Positions 62,672 through 64,000 of a stretch of 64,000 nt of DNA are shown one piece after another. Source of the DNA: Diaphorobacter limosus. GTDB lineage: Bacteria; Pseudomonadota; Gammaproteobacteria; Burkholderiales; Burkholderiaceae_C. Under the pieces are notes generated by a model. That model had not been told where the DNA came from and did no database searches. It saw only the letters and a list, made by a program, of their open reading frames with translations. Position numbers and translations under genes: made by a program. Each line of letters starts with the position of its first letter. The first letter of the stretch is position 1. Location of the stretch: assembly GCF_033100095.1 (NCBI RefSeq), contig NZ_CP136921.1, positions 3,747,001 through 3,811,000 on the forward strand, in the 5' to 3' direction.

Positions 62672-64000
62672 ATGAAGCCAGCCGACGGAAAGCCCCGCAA
62701 GGTTATCCCCATTGCGGCAGCGCCGGCAGAAAAGCCGAAGACCGAATCCGCATCTTTGTACGAGGCGCAGAAAAAGGTCTATCCGCGCTCGATCAGTGGC
62801 GTATTCGCCAATTGGCGCTGGATCATGGTGTATGTCACCCAGTTGGTTTTTTATGGCCTGCCCTGGCTGCAATGGGGTGAGCGCCAGATGGTGTTGTTTG
62901 ATCTGGGTGCTCGGCGCTTCTACATCTTCGGTCTGGTGCTCTACCCGCAGGATTTCATCTATCTGACGGGGCTGCTCATCATCTCGGCGCTTGCACTGTT
63001 CTTGTTCACGGCGGTGGCAGGGCGGCTGTGGTGCGGATTTTCCTGTCCACAGACGGTTTATACCGAGATCTTCATGTGGATAGAGCACAAGATCGAAGGC
63101 GATCGCAGTGCGCGCATCCGGCTCGATAACGGCCCCTGGACATTTGAAAAGACCTGGAAAAAATCGCTGAAGCAACTGGTGTGGATTGCCGTGTCATTCT
63201 GGACCGGTTTTACATTTGTCGGATATTTTGTACCCATCCGGGAGTTGGGTGGCGAACTTATGTCGCTGCACGGAAGCTGGCAGATTTTCTGGGTGTTTTT
63301 CTACGGCTTGGCGACTTACGGCAACGCCGGCTACTTGCGTGAGCAGGTATGCAAATACATGTGTCCGTACGCGCGCTTCCAAAGCGCGATGTTTGATAAC
63401 GACACCCTGGTTGTCACATATGACCCGGAGCGTGGCGAGCCCCGTGGCCCGCGCACCAAGGCGGTGGACTACAAGGCCAAGGGTCTGGGTGATTGCATCG
63501 ATTGTTCACTGTGCGTACAGGTCTGCCCCACGGGAATCGATATCCGCGATGGGCTGCAGTACGACTGTATTGGCTGCGGCCTGTGCGTGGATGCCTGCAA
63601 TACCGTGATGGACAAGATGCAGTATCCACGCGGCCTGATTCGGTTTTCCACGCAGAACGGCGTGAAGAACCACTGGACGCAGTCGCAGATGCTCAAACGT
63701 GTCCTGCGGCCACGGGTATTGTTTTATTCCGGTATTTTGATCGCCTTGTGCATAGGGATGATGGCCAGCTTGGTGGTGCGTACCCCATTGAAGGTAGATA
63801 TCGTGAGGGATCGAGCGGCTCTGTCGCGCATCGTGGCAGGCGGGAAGCTTGAAAACATTTACCGACTGCAAATCATGAACGCCACCGAGGGGGCGCAGCG
63901 CTATGTGATCAGTGCACGTGGACTGGACGGGCTTGAGGTGATCTCCGAACCGGAGATTGACATCGGCCCGGCAGAATCTCGCTGGGTGGTCGTGCGGCTG
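62672..64000 (+). CDS. ccoG: cbb3 oxidase accessory protein CcoG (partial, cut by window end)
   Basis: The first 443 codons of a polyferredoxin-like membrane protein. Membrane helices near 55, 90 and 180 onward; the motif CGFSCPQTVYTEIFMW and two ferredoxin-type clusters CIDCSLCVQVC and CIGCGLCVDAC, then another helix. The C-terminal Ig-like domain begins before the window ends. CcoG reduces copper for delivery to CcoN. Confidence 0.92.
   Translation, partial: MKPADGKPRKVIPIAAAPAEKPKTESASLYEAQKKVYPRSISGVFANWRWIMVYVTQLVFYGLPWLQWGERQMVLFDLGARRFYIFGLVLYPQDFIYLTGLLIISALALFLFTAVAGRLWCGFSCPQTVYTEIFMWIEHKIEGDRSARIRLDNGPWTFEKTWKKSLKQLVWIAVSFWTGFTFVGYFVPIRELGGELMSLHGSWQIFWVFFYGLATYGNAGYLREQVCKYMCPYARFQSAMFDNDTLVVTYDPERGEPRGPRTKAVDYKAKGLGDCIDCSLCVQVCPTGIDIRDGLQYDCIGCGLCVDACNTVMDKMQYPRGLIRFSTQNGVKNHWTQSQMLKRVLRPRVLFYSGILIALCIGMMASLVVRTPLKVDIVRDRAALSRIVAGGKLENIYRLQIMNATEGAQRYVISARGLDGLEVISEPEIDIGPAESRWVVVRL

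Overview
The window is a GC-rich betaproteobacterial chromosome segment, most likely Comamonadaceae (Acidovorax, Alicycliphilus, Diaphorobacter or Comamonas type). The host call rests on the pmbA-darP-mog cluster, the small Trp-rich protein next to a short cytochrome c, a Bug-family binding protein, a cbb3 oxidase locus, TRAP genes, and many copies of a short intergenic repeat that I associate with this family. No rRNA, tRNA or CRISPR array is visible.

Layout. 0-5.5 kb: a Tat-exported PLP-fold protein and a TakP-like TRAP transporter whose binding protein and permeases converge on one terminator. 5.7-13.2 kb: housekeeping genes (suhB, trmJ, cysE, a nitroreductase, a zinc alcohol dehydrogenase, mog, darP, pmbA). 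13.2-14.5 kb: a repeat-rich junction with a truncated IS110/IS1111-type transposase. 14.5-26.3 kb: an integron cassette array with 24 recognisable attC sites, all oriented for minus-strand expression, with no integrase gene in the window. It carries three resistance cassettes known from mobile integrons: aadA2, an OXA-3/OXA-21-like oxacillinase and aac(6')-Ib. These are interleaved with a VOC protein, a HEPN protein, a zinc-ribbon/MmpS-like protein, two DUF4124 paralogues, four ORFs that run backwards in their cassettes, and nine ORF-less cassettes that share a repeat, several of them with terminator-like hairpins. At the array's upstream end (26.24-26.32 kb) there is a candidate attI remnant with a Pc-like promoter.

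26.4-43 kb: central metabolism. Two unrelated fumarases are divergent, followed by a Crp-type regulator, proVWX, acs (followed by a decaying tandem duplication of its own 3' end), a cytochrome c, two divergent dihydroxy-acid dehydratases, a thioesterase, bacterioferritin and lgt. 43-50 kb: a PilJ-N-domain exported protein, an acyl-CoA ligase/acyl-CoA dehydrogenase/SDR operon and two pirins. 50.5-56.1 kb: a malonate-use operon (GntR regulator, malonyl-CoA decarboxylase, Bug binding protein, enoyl-CoA hydratase-like protein, malonyl-CoA synthetase). 56.2-64 kb: uspA and the cbb3 oxidase locus (ccoI, ccoS, ccoN, ccoO, ccoQ, ccoP, ccoG, the last cut by the window end) with two FNR-type palindromes.

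The most notable region is the integrase-less cassette array. It mixes resistance cassettes of mobile-integron type with cassettes that look home-grown in Comamonadaceae, and its ORF-less cassettes carry features (host intergenic repeat, minus-strand terminator-like hairpins) that could affect how the array is transcribed. All identifications are from reading the sequence; no database search was run.
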